Source: Algoriphagus aestuariicola
GTDB taxonomy: Bacteria; Bacteroidota; Bacteroidia; Cytophagales; Cyclobacteriaceae
Reading direction: 5' to 3'
Length of the DNA stretch: 64,000 nt
Assembly: GCF_017254835.1 (NCBI RefSeq)
Contig: NZ_JAFKCW010000002.1
Coordinates: 852,592 to 916,591 of the forward strand
Numbering within the stretch: position 1 is the stretch's first letter; the number at the start of each line of letters is the position of its first letter. Positions 43,665 to 53,900 of the stretch are shown piece after piece. The notes under the pieces are model-generated. The model was not told where the DNA came from and ran no database searches. It saw only the letters and a program-made list of their open reading frames with translations. The position numbers were made by a program, and so were the translations under genes.

Positions 43665-44650
43665 TGCTTCTTGAAATGAGAACCAGAGTCGATCAACACG
43701 TTTCCCGAGTTGGTGGCTTTCGCAAAATTGAATCCCGGATGAACGGCATAAGCGCCGGTCTCTCCCTCCTTGTTGATTGCCAGAAATCCCGCTTGTATAT
43801 CTTTGATATCCTTGTTTTTTGAGATCAATCGGCGCACGGCTTCCTCGCAGGCCTCCTGTGGAGTGCGACCTTGGCGCATAAGCTCCACGATCAAAAAGCT
43901 TCCGCAAATTCGGATAATAGACTCTCCGAGTCCGGTGGCAGTGGCGGCTCCGACCTCGTCATCCACATATAATCCTGCCCCGATGATCGGGCTATCGCCT
44001 ACTCTTCCATGCATCTTGTAAGCAAGTCCACTGGTGGTGCAGCTGCCTGCCAATTTGCCATTGGCGTCCAACCCGATCATGCCAATGGTATCGTGGTTTT
44101 CTATGTTGATGATAGGCTTGTACTGGCTGTTCACTTTCCATTTGTCATAGGCCTTTTGGGCATTTGGGCTGAGTTTTTCCTCTTCCAAAGGAAAGCCTTG
44201 GGCGATCGCAAACTGTCTGGCTCCTTCGCCCACAATCATCACATGGGGTGTTTTCTCCATCACCGCCCTGGCCAAAGAAATTGGATGCTTGATCTGACGA
44301 ACGAAAGCGACCGACCCACAGGACCCGTCCCCAGTCATGATCGATGCATCCAGCGTGGCGATTCCCTCGCGGTCAGGCAAACCCTGTAGACCAACTGAAA
44401 GATTGGTCAAATCAAGTTCGGTGTTCTTTACACCTGCTTCTACAGCGTCCAAAATACTTCCCGTGTCCTCCAGCTTTGCCCAAGCATCCGCATTGGCGGG
44501 AAGGCCATGGTTCCATGTAGACAGAATGATCGGCTTTTCACCGATGGCTTGCTTACCGGTAGCAGGAACGTTAAAGGCTGAGGCCACACCGGGCAAAAAA
44601 ACGGCAGACCCGAGCAGGGATTTCTTGATAAACTTTCTTCTTTGGGACAT
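43661..44650 (-). CDS. glycosylasparaginase (N4-(beta-N-acetylglucosaminyl)-L-asparaginase)
   Basis: A 329-residue Ntn-hydrolase precursor. The N-terminus MSQRRKFIKKSLLGSAVFLP resembles a Tat-type signal (twin Arg, then hydrophobic). The autocatalytic site is HDTIG with predicted nucleophile Thr188, followed by GKLAGSCTTSGLAYKMHGR and GDSPIIGAGLYVDDEVGAA, which are family signatures. It hydrolyses the GlcNAc-Asn linkage left after N-glycoprotein degradation. The start at 44650 is chosen over 44677 by the signal. First gene of an operon with cutC and the haem/FG-GAP gene. Confidence 0.92.
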   Translation of the reverse strand: MSQRRKFIKKSLLGSAVFLPGVASAFNVPATGKQAIGEKPIILSTWNHGLPANADAWAKLEDTGSILDAVEAGVKNTELDLTNLSVGLQGLPDREGIATLDASIMTGDGSCGSVAFVRQIKHPISLARAVMEKTPHVMIVGEGARQFAIAQGFPLEEEKLSPNAQKAYDKWKVNSQYKPIINIENHDTIGMIGLDANGKLAGSCTTSGLAYKMHGRVGDSPIIGAGLYVDDEVGAATATGLGESIIRICGSFLIVELMRQGRTPQEACEEAVRRLISKNKDIKDIQAGFLAINKEGETGAYAVHPGFNFAKATNSGNVLIDSGSHFKKQ

Positions 44651-44734
44651 GAACTGTATTTTAGAAATGGGTTTCAAATTATGAATTTGGCCCTAAAAAT
44701 CCCCTTCTTCTTCCTAAATCCAAAGAACAATTAC

Positions 44735-45496
44735 ATGAGACCCTATATCCTGAAAGAAGTAAACTGGAAAGACCTCAAAACCTTTCGATATGATCTGGCT
44801 ATTCTTCCCTGGGGTGCCACCGAAGCGCACAACTACCATATGCCTTATGGGACAGATATTTACGAGGCGGATGGGATTGCTGCTGAGGGAGCGAAAAAGG
44901 CTTGGGAAAAGGGCGCGAAAGTCGTAGTCTTGCCTTGTGTCCCCTTTGGTGTCAACACAGGCCAAAGCGATATTTATCTCGACATCAACCTTAATCCCAG
45001 CACACAGCTGATTATTCTCAAGGATATCATCGAAGTTTTGAACCGACAACGCCTCAAAAAACTCCTTATCCTCAACAGCCACGGAGGCAACAACTTTCAA
45101 CCCATGCTCCGCGAGCTGGGGCTAAAATTTCCAGAGATGATGCTTTTTACCTGCAATTGGTTTCAATCCCTAGACAAAAGCAAATACTTCGAAGAAGCGG
45201 GCGACCATGCCGACGAAATGGAAACCTGCCTGATTCAGCACCTCCATCCCGAGCTGGTCTTATCGCTGGACGAAGCCGGAGATGGCGTGGAGAAAAAATC
45301 CGTGATCCGCGGAATCCGGGAAAAATGGGCATGGGCTGAACGTAAATGGTCTGAGGTCACCGAGGACACAGGGATAGGCAATCCAAAAAAAGCCTCCCCT
45401 GAAAAAGGGAGGCGTTATTTTGAGGATGTCACTGACAAGGTCGCAGAGCTCATCCAGGATATATGTGAAGCCAGGGCAGGCCAGCTCTATCGCTGA
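44735..45496 (+). CDS. creatininase family amidohydrolase
   Basis: A 253-residue creatininase-family metal hydrolase. Metal ligands and motifs are LPWGATEAHNYHMPYGTD (Glu/His/Asp), LNSHGGNNFQ, and GDHADEMET. Relatives hydrolyse creatinine, or act in methyltransferase-like and formamide steps; the substrate here is unknown. The ATG at 44735 gives the family N-terminus; the frame is open upstream to 44642. Divergent from the glycosylasparaginase with 84 bases between starts, so shared regulation is plausible. Its stop TGA abuts that of the next gene. Confidence 0.9.
   Translation: MRPYILKEVNWKDLKTFRYDLAILPWGATEAHNYHMPYGTDIYEADGIAAEGAKKAWEKGAKVVVLPCVPFGVNTGQSDIYLDINLNPSTQLIILKDIIEVLNRQRLKKLLILNSHGGNNFQPMLRELGLKFPEMMLFTCNWFQSLDKSKYFEEAGDHADEMETCLIQHLHPELVLSLDEAGDGVEKKSVIRGIREKWAWAERKWSEVTEDTGIGNPKKASPEKGRRYFEDVTDKVAELIQDICEARAGQLYR
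45385..45413 (-). terminator. intrinsic terminator embedded in the creatininase coding sequence
   Basis: On the minus strand GCCTCCC, an 8-base loop, GGGAGGC (with an extra G) is followed by T7 (complement of A7 at 45385-45391). It lies about 85 bases after the stop of the minus-strand FG-GAP gene but inside the last 110 bases of the plus-strand creatininase gene. Confidence 0.82.
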
Positions 45497-48400
45497 TCAG
45501 TTTCTGGTAAAAACATCTGCGGGAATCAATTCCCCCTTATAATTGATCATGACTGCTGATTTGGCACCTTTTGGAAAAGTGATTTCCCTGGAAGACTGCG
45601 ATGCAAAGCCAGATCCCAAGCCAAGGTCGTAGCGCTGCATCTTTCCGCTTTCCAGCTCTAAGATCACCGCCATGACATCCTGCCCAAAAGCCAATGTTTT
45701 TCCTTCTTGACCTCCGGCCTTGAAGGCAAGTAGCTTGCCCCTGTTTTGGGAAGCCAAATAGAGGGGAGAGCCTTGGACAGCGCTCAGCTTCACCAAAGCC
45801 TTTGCATCACCGGGCACCACAAAGCCACTTTCCATGGGTCGTACAGCTTTGAATGTCCCCTTTCCATCTCCCAGGAGCAAAAGTCCAACAGAAGCATCAA
45901 GCCTACCGATGAAGATCTCATTTCCGTAGTCATTTCCCACGAGCAGAATGTCCATAAAACCGTCTCCATTGACATCATCCGTGACAATACCGTTAGTCGG
46001 GGCCATTTGCGCCATCACTGGCAACTCGTGTACTTTGAATTTCCCATTGCCCAGGTTTTCTACCCAAACTGTACGGTCATAGTTACCCGTCAGGATTTGT
46101 ACATCTTTCTTCTCCTCTTCGGTAAAAAAAGACTGCTCCGTACTCAGGGCATAGTATTTATAGCGCTCAAATTTCCTTCTGAACATCGGGCTTTGACCGT
46201 TCAGATCATCCCAGAAATGGCTAGGGAAGGAATTGAAAGCGCCTCCTTGTTTATCCTTATAGAACGCAAAAGTCACCGGGTCCACACTTCCGTTGTTGTC
46301 AAAGTCCTTGGCATAGATTTTTAGCGGCCGCTCGGCATTGGGGTGATGGGAGTTATTGCCTCCGAGATTCCCAACAACAAAGTCAGAGTCCCCATCTTGG
46401 TCAAAATCCGCGCTTGCAATGGAATTCCACCAACCCTGGTAGTTTTCCAGCCCAGAGTCGGCGAGTTTTTCAAACACATCTCCCCGGTTGATGAATATGG
46501 TAATCGGCATGAGCTCTCCCACAACAGTCAAATCCACCTTTCCATCACCGTTGACGTCCGACCAAATAGCATCGGTAACCATACCGACTTCCCTCAGCCC
46601 AGGAGCGATTCTGTCCGTCACATCGGTCATTTGCCCGTTTTCATTTTTTAGCAGAAAGCTTTTCTCGGCGATCGGAAATTTCCCGATTGGGCTCCTTCCT
46701 CCTACGAAAAGGTCGATGTATCCATCACCATCGAAGTCCGCACCACGTACAACGCTCCCATTTGCTTTGACTGAGGAGAAATTCTGATCCAAAGTGAAAT
46801 TTCCATTGCCATCATTCAGATATATTCTATCCGTGTACTCCGCAGCATCAGGCAAAAATTCGGCGCTACCGCTGACGAGATAAAGATCAAGATCACCGTC
46901 ATTTTCCACATCCAACACAAGAATCCCCGTCTCTTCGAAAACCGTGTTTTGTCCAGGCAGCAATTCCTTTTCAAGGAAACTTCCATCTCCCCGCTGTGAA
47001 TACCAAACCGGGGCAAATCCAGAAGACGATCCGATCACCAGGTCCTCAGTGCCATTCCCGTCCAAGTCTCCCACTGCAAGCGCCGGCCCAAACTGGCTCA
47101 GCTTATGCGGCAGTGTACGCTGAATATTATAATCGATCTTATCATCTTCCTGATGCTGGTAGGAAATGCCCAGCTCTTCGGAGATTTCCGAAAACATCCT
47201 TCCAAAACTCCCCAGATCCAAAATTGCAACCGAATCCTTGGCAACATCGGATGAAGCATAATCCACCTGAACCACCTGATTTGACTTGACATTTTCGAAA
47301 GTGGAACGCTTGCCATCCGGCCATATCACCAGTAACTCGGGCGCTGAGTTCAAAGAATCCAAACCAAAATGAAGAACCTCCTCTATAGATGACATATATC
47401 CTCTCGCAATCTGCATCTCTTGATAAAGGAAATTCTCGGGAGCAGTTTTTACGAGCACCTTCGCGCCCAGTCCCTGGGGATTCCCTTTGGGCCCCTTGAG
47501 CTTAACTCTCAGATAATTTGAGCCACCTTCCTTTTCATTCAGCATGTTTTCGAAAACAAAAGCTGGGTCATTGATATTGTTGACTACATAGTCCAAGTCT
47601 CCGTCCAAATCCAAGTCCACCAAGGCCGATCCATTGGAAAAGGAAGGAACATTCAGACCCCAAGCCTCGCCGCTGTCCTCGAATCCAAGATTGCCGATGT
47701 TTCGGTAAGAGTAGTTTGGGATTTTGACGATTGGAATGGAGTCCAAGAGTTGCCTTGTGGAGGCGATGTTGCCCACGTCTGCGCGATAATTAGCGAAGTC
47801 TTTGTCCGTGATGTCCCTCGGAAAACCATTGGTGATCAGTAAATCCCTCAACCCATCATTGTCCACATCCCCAAAAAGCGGTGCCCAGCTCCAGTCCGTC
47901 TGATAAATGCCCGCCATCAGTCCGATTTCGGAAAAGGGAATTCCTGGACCATTATTCACATGAAGCATGTTGCGAACGTATTGATATTCGTAGCCAAATT
48001 GCTCGTTGTTGAGGTAGGTCTGATAGACATTCTTACCGATTGTCGTTTTCTTTCGGTAGTTGTCCTCACCCAACATGTCGATCGTGACCAAGTCGGGAAG
48101 TCCATCGTTGTTGAAATCGGCTATGTCTGCCCCCATCGAAAACTGGCTCTGATGCCTTAGATTTTCCTTGGTCTTATTTGTAAAAGTTCCATCTTGATTG
48201 TTGATATAAAGAATGTCATTGGTGATATAGTCATTGCTGACATGGATATCAGGCCAGCCGTCATTGTTCATGTCCGACACCACCAGTCCCAGTCCGAAGC
48301 CTTCGAAGACGATCCCAGCCTCAAGGGTCACATCAGTGAAGGTGCCGTCCCCGTTGTTTCGGTAGAAGCTGTCATTGTTGATTGCCGAACCGTCGGTTAC

Positions 48401-49021
48401 TTTGGGACGGAAATTGGTCGGCTTTGCGGACAATTGCTCATTGTTGAGCACATACAAATCCAAGTCTCCATCGAGGTCACAGTCCAAGAAAGCTGACCCC
48501 ATGCTATTGCCCGAATCGGCTATGCCGTACTTCTCAGCCATTTCCACAAAAGAAACATTGCCGGAAGCATCTTTACCCTGATTGACAAAAAGCAGGTTGT
48601 TTCGCTCTCCAGAGCCTTTTTTCATTGCCGTCGCTACATAGATATCCGGCCATCCATCGAGGTTGATATCGACGATTACACTTCCCGTACACCATCTATT
48701 GGCCGCAGATACCCCTGAGCTCTCCGAGATGTCTCGGAATTTAAAATTTCCCTCATTGATGAATAGTCGGTTTGCGACTTGATTACCGGTAAAAAACAAA
48801 TCCGGGAGACCATTCTGGTCAAAGTCTGCTACTGCTACTCCTCCTCCGTTGAAAATATATTCATCAGTCAGAATATTAAAGGAGTCGGACTCTATGATTT
48901 CGTTGTTGAAATGAACTCCTGTTTCGTCCGGTGATTTCAGACTGAATAGTGAAGAATCTTTCTTGCAGGCGGTGAAAACAAAAGCAATAGAAAGGATTAT
49001 CAGGGTAACAAAATACTTCAT
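45497..49021 (-). CDS. FG-GAP/VCBS and ASPIC/UnbV lipoprotein
   Basis: A 1174-residue lipoprotein (LSIAFVFTAC signal). An N-terminal propeller of FG-GAP/VCBS repeats lies at about 45-490 (DFDQNGLPDLFFTG, DINLDGWPDIYVAT, DCDLDGDLDLYVLN). An ASPIC/UnbV domain follows at about 505-585 (GLGAKVLVKT, IWPDGKRSTFENV). A second propeller is at about 650-1090 (DLDGNGTEDLVIGS, DVNGDGKVDLTVVG). It lies downstream of susC-susD but beyond their terminator. Such proteins often accompany SusCD pairs in Bacteroidetes and are probably surface-exposed binding or processing factors. No catalytic residues are visible. Confidence 0.9.
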   Translation of the reverse strand: MKYFVTLIILSIAFVFTACKKDSSLFSLKSPDETGVHFNNEIIESDSFNILTDEYIFNGGGVAVADFDQNGLPDLFFTGNQVANRLFINEGNFKFRDISESSGVSAANRWCTGSVIVDINLDGWPDIYVATAMKKGSGERNNLLFVNQGKDASGNVSFVEMAEKYGIADSGNSMGSAFLDCDLDGDLDLYVLNNEQLSAKPTNFRPKVTDGSAINNDSFYRNNGDGTFTDVTLEAGIVFEGFGLGLVVSDMNNDGWPDIHVSNDYITNDILYINNQDGTFTNKTKENLRHQSQFSMGADIADFNNDGLPDLVTIDMLGEDNYRKKTTIGKNVYQTYLNNEQFGYEYQYVRNMLHVNNGPGIPFSEIGLMAGIYQTDWSWAPLFGDVDNDGLRDLLITNGFPRDITDKDFANYRADVGNIASTRQLLDSIPIVKIPNYSYRNIGNLGFEDSGEAWGLNVPSFSNGSALVDLDLDGDLDYVVNNINDPAFVFENMLNEKEGGSNYLRVKLKGPKGNPQGLGAKVLVKTAPENFLYQEMQIARGYMSSIEEVLHFGLDSLNSAPELLVIWPDGKRSTFENVKSNQVVQVDYASSDVAKDSVAILDLGSFGRMFSEISEELGISYQHQEDDKIDYNIQRTLPHKLSQFGPALAVGDLDGNGTEDLVIGSSSGFAPVWYSQRGDGSFLEKELLPGQNTVFEETGILVLDVENDGDLDLYLVSGSAEFLPDAAEYTDRIYLNDGNGNFTLDQNFSSVKANGSVVRGADFDGDGYIDLFVGGRSPIGKFPIAEKSFLLKNENGQMTDVTDRIAPGLREVGMVTDAIWSDVNGDGKVDLTVVGELMPITIFINRGDVFEKLADSGLENYQGWWNSIASADFDQDGDSDFVVGNLGGNNSHHPNAERPLKIYAKDFDNNGSVDPVTFAFYKDKQGGAFNSFPSHFWDDLNGQSPMFRRKFERYKYYALSTEQSFFTEEEKKDVQILTGNYDRTVWVENLGNGKFKVHELPVMAQMAPTNGIVTDDVNGDGFMDILLVGNDYGNEIFIGRLDASVGLLLLGDGKGTFKAVRPMESGFVVPGDAKALVKLSAVQGSPLYLASQNRGKLLAFKAGGQEGKTLAFGQDVMAVILELESGKMQRYDLGLGSGFASQSSREITFPKGAKSAVMINYKGELIPADVFTRN

Positions 49022-49100
49022 GGGTAATTTTGGGGATAGATAGGGCGGTTCAAATTAGCATTTTCCCGTCTGTAGAAAAAAACGATCGGCAGTAAAAAAC

Positions 49101-49129
49101 AAAAAAAGAGGAGGCGAACGCCTCCTCTT
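49101..49129 (-). terminator. intrinsic terminator after susD
   Basis: AAGAGGAGGCG / CGCCTCCTCTT with a two-base AA loop (in practice a 4-base loop), followed on the minus strand by T5. It separates susD from the FG-GAP/ASPIC gene. Confidence 0.9.
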
Positions 49130-49151
49130 AATTTCAAGCATACTGGGATTT

Positions 49152-50885
49152 TTAGAACCCTGGGTTCTGAGTCAGAATATCAGCTCCCACCAAGTCAATC
49201 TGATCTTGTGGAATCGGAACCCATTTGTATGTCTCAGTGTATTTTGCACCGCCTCCCAATGCAGCAGGCAACTTTACTGCATCATAAGCCAAATAGAAAT
49301 CCAGCTCGGCTTGAGCTGTACCCCAACGCTGCAAGTCATAGAATCTATGGCCTTCCATACCCAATTCCAACAGCCTCTCGTGACGTACCGCTGTCTGCGC
49401 AGCAGCTTTGTCAGTCCAAGGCGCAGAATAGGTATTGATCACATAGTTAGCCGCCATGGTACCGTCACTTCTCATTAGCTTGGAGTTCATCGCACGGGTT
49501 CTGACACGATTGACATATTCCCTTGCTTTTTCCAGGGAGCCCACTTCGATTTCCGCTTCAGCGGCCAACAAAAGCACATCGGCAAAACGGATAATCATGA
49601 AATTGATACCGGTATAGCCTGGAGTCCAAGAAGAGTTGTCCTGATAGGAACCCTGCTCTGACTTCTCATAGACATACTTTTTAGGGGAATAAGGCCCGCC
49701 GTTGGGTTGGTTACGGATCCAAGCATTGCCTGGGTGATCTTGCCAATCCAAGTAAGGAAGTCCCCTTCTGCCTACGGTGTGATCCAAACGAGGATCCAAC
49801 GGACCAGCATCAGGGGTGAATGCCGCGCCAGAAGCTACACCCATATCACTCTTAACTTCATTGGCAGGGCTGTTGTAAGATTTATCCAGCAACGGCAAGC
49901 CATTGGATGTTCTGAAAGCATTCACAAAGGTGAAGCTTGGCTGGAAGAATCCGCAGCAGTTACCCGGACCAGAAGGCCCCGTATTGTAAGGGAAGTTGAG
50001 GTCAAACTCTGGGTTTGCATTGTTCACAGAACCTGTGTTGGCTGCAGCTTGATATGCCCAAACCGACTCCTCATGGTTGTCGTTTGCCGCACGGAATGCA
50101 TCGTCATAATAAGGCACGAGGTCATACTTCTTCCCATTCGAAGTGACGCCATTGGCGATGACATCGTCGAAGAGCGTTTTGGCTTTGCTGAATTCTTTGG
50201 TGTACATGTACACTTTTGCCAAATACGCCTTTGCAGCCCATTGGTTAACCCGGCCTACTTGAGCCTGGGTCGCTGGAAGGTTTGCTACGGCATATTCCAA
50301 ATCCGCAACAATGAACGGCCACAACGGCTTGTCATTTTTGACATCTTCAAGGCCACTTCCATAGTCTACGGTTTCATCCACGTAAGGAGTCTGATTGTAG
50401 TCTCTTGCCAGTTCGAAATAGAAATGTGCCCGGAGAAATCTCGCTTGGGAAGAAAGACGTGTAATATCCGCCGGAGTGACATCCGGTGCAGGATTTTGGA
50501 GCAGTCTCAGCACACTATTGGCTCGGGCGATGCCTTCGTAGCAAACGTTGTACTTCGAGCCCATTTCTCCCCCTGCGGCGTTGTTTTCATAGCGTTGGAT
50601 TGGATTGATCGTACTAAAGTCACCAGGGTCAGTTCCCTTGTTGGCTTCACCACCTCGGATACTTCCCCAAACCCAGTTGGAGGGAGATCCCAGTCTGTTT
50701 GCACGACCGTTGACTTGGGAGTAAACCGCTATCAATGATGCATCAAGACCGGCCAGTGTACTCAACTGACTTTCTGACAACTGTCCAACCGGAGGGATCT
50801 CCAGAAACTCGTCGCTACAACTCACCGCAACCATCATGGCTCCGGAAACGAGCAAAGCGCCTATTTTTAATTTATAGTTCTTCAT
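49152..50885 (-). CDS. SusD/RagB family outer-membrane lipoprotein
   Basis: A 577-residue lipoprotein (Cys23 in MVAVSCSDEF). The SusD_RagB N-terminal TPR-like region is followed by the C-terminal domain with FADVLLLAAEAEIEVG, EYVNRVRTR and ERLLELGMEGHRFYDLQRWG, all family signatures. It forms the extracellular lid over the SusC barrel and binds the oligomeric nutrient. 51 bases downstream of susC. The ligand is not predictable. Confidence 0.96.
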   Translation of the reverse strand: MKNYKLKIGALLVSGAMMVAVSCSDEFLEIPPVGQLSESQLSTLAGLDASLIAVYSQVNGRANRLGSPSNWVWGSIRGGEANKGTDPGDFSTINPIQRYENNAAGGEMGSKYNVCYEGIARANSVLRLLQNPAPDVTPADITRLSSQARFLRAHFYFELARDYNQTPYVDETVDYGSGLEDVKNDKPLWPFIVADLEYAVANLPATQAQVGRVNQWAAKAYLAKVYMYTKEFSKAKTLFDDVIANGVTSNGKKYDLVPYYDDAFRAANDNHEESVWAYQAAANTGSVNNANPEFDLNFPYNTGPSGPGNCCGFFQPSFTFVNAFRTSNGLPLLDKSYNSPANEVKSDMGVASGAAFTPDAGPLDPRLDHTVGRRGLPYLDWQDHPGNAWIRNQPNGGPYSPKKYVYEKSEQGSYQDNSSWTPGYTGINFMIIRFADVLLLAAEAEIEVGSLEKAREYVNRVRTRAMNSKLMRSDGTMAANYVINTYSAPWTDKAAAQTAVRHERLLELGMEGHRFYDLQRWGTAQAELDFYLAYDAVKLPAALGGGAKYTETYKWVPIPQDQIDLVGADILTQNPGF

Positions 50886-50936
50886 TTGTCTAATCTATTA
50901 TAGTGTCTATAAACGATTCAAATTTTCTTGTACTGC

Positions 50937-53900
50937 TTAGAAGCTAAGGTTCAAACCGAAGGTCCAACCACGGGTAACAGGATAGTTACCTACGTCAATA
51001 CCAAAGGTCAAGTCAGCATTGCCACCAACTTGGGGATCCAGCCCTTCGTATCCAGTAATTGTAAACAAATTGTTTACAGAAGCAAACACTCTCGCTCTTT
51101 CCATCTTCCACTTTTGCAGCAAAGAAGCTGGGGCGGAATAACCCAGCGTCAAGTTCTGCAATCTCAGGTAAGACCCATCTTCTACATAAAAAGAGTTCGA
51201 AACATCTGAGGTAGAGAAGTTTGCTGTTCTTTCCACAATAGGAATTTCTGCATCAAGATTTTCAGGAGTCCAGGAATCTTTCAAGCGCTCGGAAATCGCT
51301 GCTCCTTCAAATGTCTGGAAGAAGTCGGTAAACCATTTCGACTGGTTGAAGATCTCGTTTCCAATCGAAGTGTAGAGGTATGCAGAAAGGTCAAAGCCTT
51401 TGTAACCTAAGGTGAAGTTCAAACCTCCGGTAAAATCAGCGACAGGACTTCCCATAAATACCCGGTCTTCAGGGGTGATGGAACCGTCACCGTTTACATC
51501 TTCAAACTTGAAGCGACCAGGAGCTTTTCCTGGTTGAGCTGCATGGGAGTTCACATCCTCCTCGTCCCTGAACAAGCCAATAACATTGTAGCCAAAGAAT
51601 GAAGAAAGCGGCTGTCCAACCGCATTTCTGATTGGCTCAATACCCCTAAAGCTTGGATTGGCGTTTGGTGAAGTAATAAATTCCAAATCTCCCGACAGAG
51701 CGACAATTTCATTTTTCAAAAAACTGCCGTTAACAGCAAGTTCATAAGTTAGATCTGTCGATAGATTACCTCTAGTGGACACCAAGAAATCAAGACCTCT
51801 GTTCAGCATTTCACCCACGTTTACTGCTGGAGCGGAAACGTTTTGAGGGCTACCCGCAGTCAATGGAATTGGAACCTGGAACAACAAGTCTTTGGTATCC
51901 TTTTTCCACCAGTCGAAGATCACATCCAAGCGGCCGTTGAAGAACGTTCCGTCCATACCGATGTTTTGGGTAACGGCGGTTTCCCACTGGGCATTGGGGT
52001 TACCTATACGGGATCTTCTAAAACCGATCACGGCACCGGAGTTGCTGCCCGTGATATCATAGGAGGAAGCTCCTACGTTACCTGCAAACAATGAATACTG
52101 ATTATTAGGATCAACGTTGTTGGAGTTACCCATCTGACCCCAGCCCCCGCGGATCTTCATGTCGTCGATCCAAGTGGCTCCCTGTAGGAATGATTCAGAA
52201 GAAATTCTCCAGGCTGCAGAGAACGCTGGGAACACCCCGTATCTTGAATTCTCACCGAAACGGGAAGAACCGTCACGTCTCACCACCGCGCTGACGATGT
52301 ACTTGTCGTTGTAGGTATACTTCACTTGTCCAAAGTAGGATGCGAAGTTTACTCCCTTAAACTGGGAAGAGTTTACCTGTCTGGTACCTACTGGGAGGTT
52401 GGAGATGGTGATGAAGTCCGGATCTTGGGAGAAAGGATTCTGTCCGACAGCATCAATATTTCTCCCTGATCCTGTATTGAGAGCCTCTTGGCCCAATAGT
52501 ACATCAAAGGCATGCAGGTCGATTTTCTTCTTCCACGCCAAGGTGTTGGTGAAAGTCCAACCAAACGAGAAGCCTGAGCCTTCGCCATAGCCGAATGCAG
52601 AGTTGTTTTCAGAGTTCTCATACTGCAAGCGGGTGTAGTTCCAGTAATAGTAGTTGTTGTACTGGCCACCTATGGAGGTTCTAAAAGTCAGATCATCGAT
52701 GATATCCCACTCCCCATAGATGTTCCCAAACGCGGCAGCATTAAAGTTTCTATTATCAGCAATCCCGTCCCTGTTCGCTATCGGGTTTCTTGGGTTGTTG
52801 AAGCCTCTGGAAGCAGTACCTGCATATCCTCCAAACTCGTCATAGACAGGGATAATAGAAGGCATACGGAAGGCCTGGAGGATGTCGTTTTCGTCTCTCG
52901 AAACGCCACGACCGCCTTCGCCACCCGTTTGACCTAATCTTTGGAGGTATGTGCCCTGGAAGTTTTGGCCGATTCTGATTCTTTTGGTTACGTCAAACTC
53001 AGAATTTGCCCGCAGGGAATATCTACTGAATTTGTTATTGGACATAATTCCTTCCTGCTCTTGAAGGCCGAATCCGACATAGAATCTGCTGGTCTCTGAA
53101 CCACCATTGAAACCGAGAGAGTGTCTGTGAAGCGGAGCTGGGGCAGTAAGCTCATTGTACCAATCGGTACCTTCTCCAGTCGCAGCTCTTGTCAATTGAC
53201 GAACGGTTCCTTTGGTAGGATCGATGTTGTACCACTCCTGCTGCTGCGCAATCTCGGCAGCTGAAAGCGGTCCCGGCTGGCCGGAAACAACCGTCAAATT
53301 CCCTTCTGCATCTTGTGAAATCATGCTGAGGTAATAAGGCATCACCGGTGATGTTCCTGTGCCGAATTGCGGATGCTCGTATTTTGCAGGAACACCGTTA
53401 ATTCTTGCAGTATTGGTCTCAGCAAGCCAAGTATAAGTGGCAAAGTCTTGGGGATTCATCATATCCAAGCCTTTTCCTGGATCGGTCACACCATACATAC
53501 CATTGTAGTCGACTCTAAGCTTCTTGTTTCTTGCACCGCGCTTGGTGGTATAAACGATTACACCGTTTGCAGCACGTGCACCATAGATGGAAGCAGCAGC
53601 AGCGTCTTTCAATACTGTTGTCGACTCGATGTCATCCGGATTTAGGAAGTCAGTAGAGCCGGTTGGCAAACCGTCTACGATATAGAGCGGTTCGTTACCC
53701 CCAAAGGCACCGAAACCGCGAACACGGATGATGGAAGAAGTACCAGGCTGACCGTTGGTAATTACGGTTACACCGGACACACGACCTTGCAGGGTTTGCT
53801 CGACGTTACCAGTAGGGATTACCGTCAAATCTCTAGGATCCACGGTGGCAATCGCACCGGTTGTTTCTCTCCTTGAGTCAATGGAGTAACCGGTCACAAC

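Noticed and set aside
42927-43907. A longer cutC reading starting at 43907.
   Set aside because: The extra 81 residues come from translating the end of the asparaginase gene in another frame; 43664 gives the family N-terminus and an ATGA overlap.
49707-50738. A 343-codon plus-strand frame opposite susD.
   Set aside because: It is a Cys/Arg/Val-rich shadow of the SusD gene; no start context or family resemblance.
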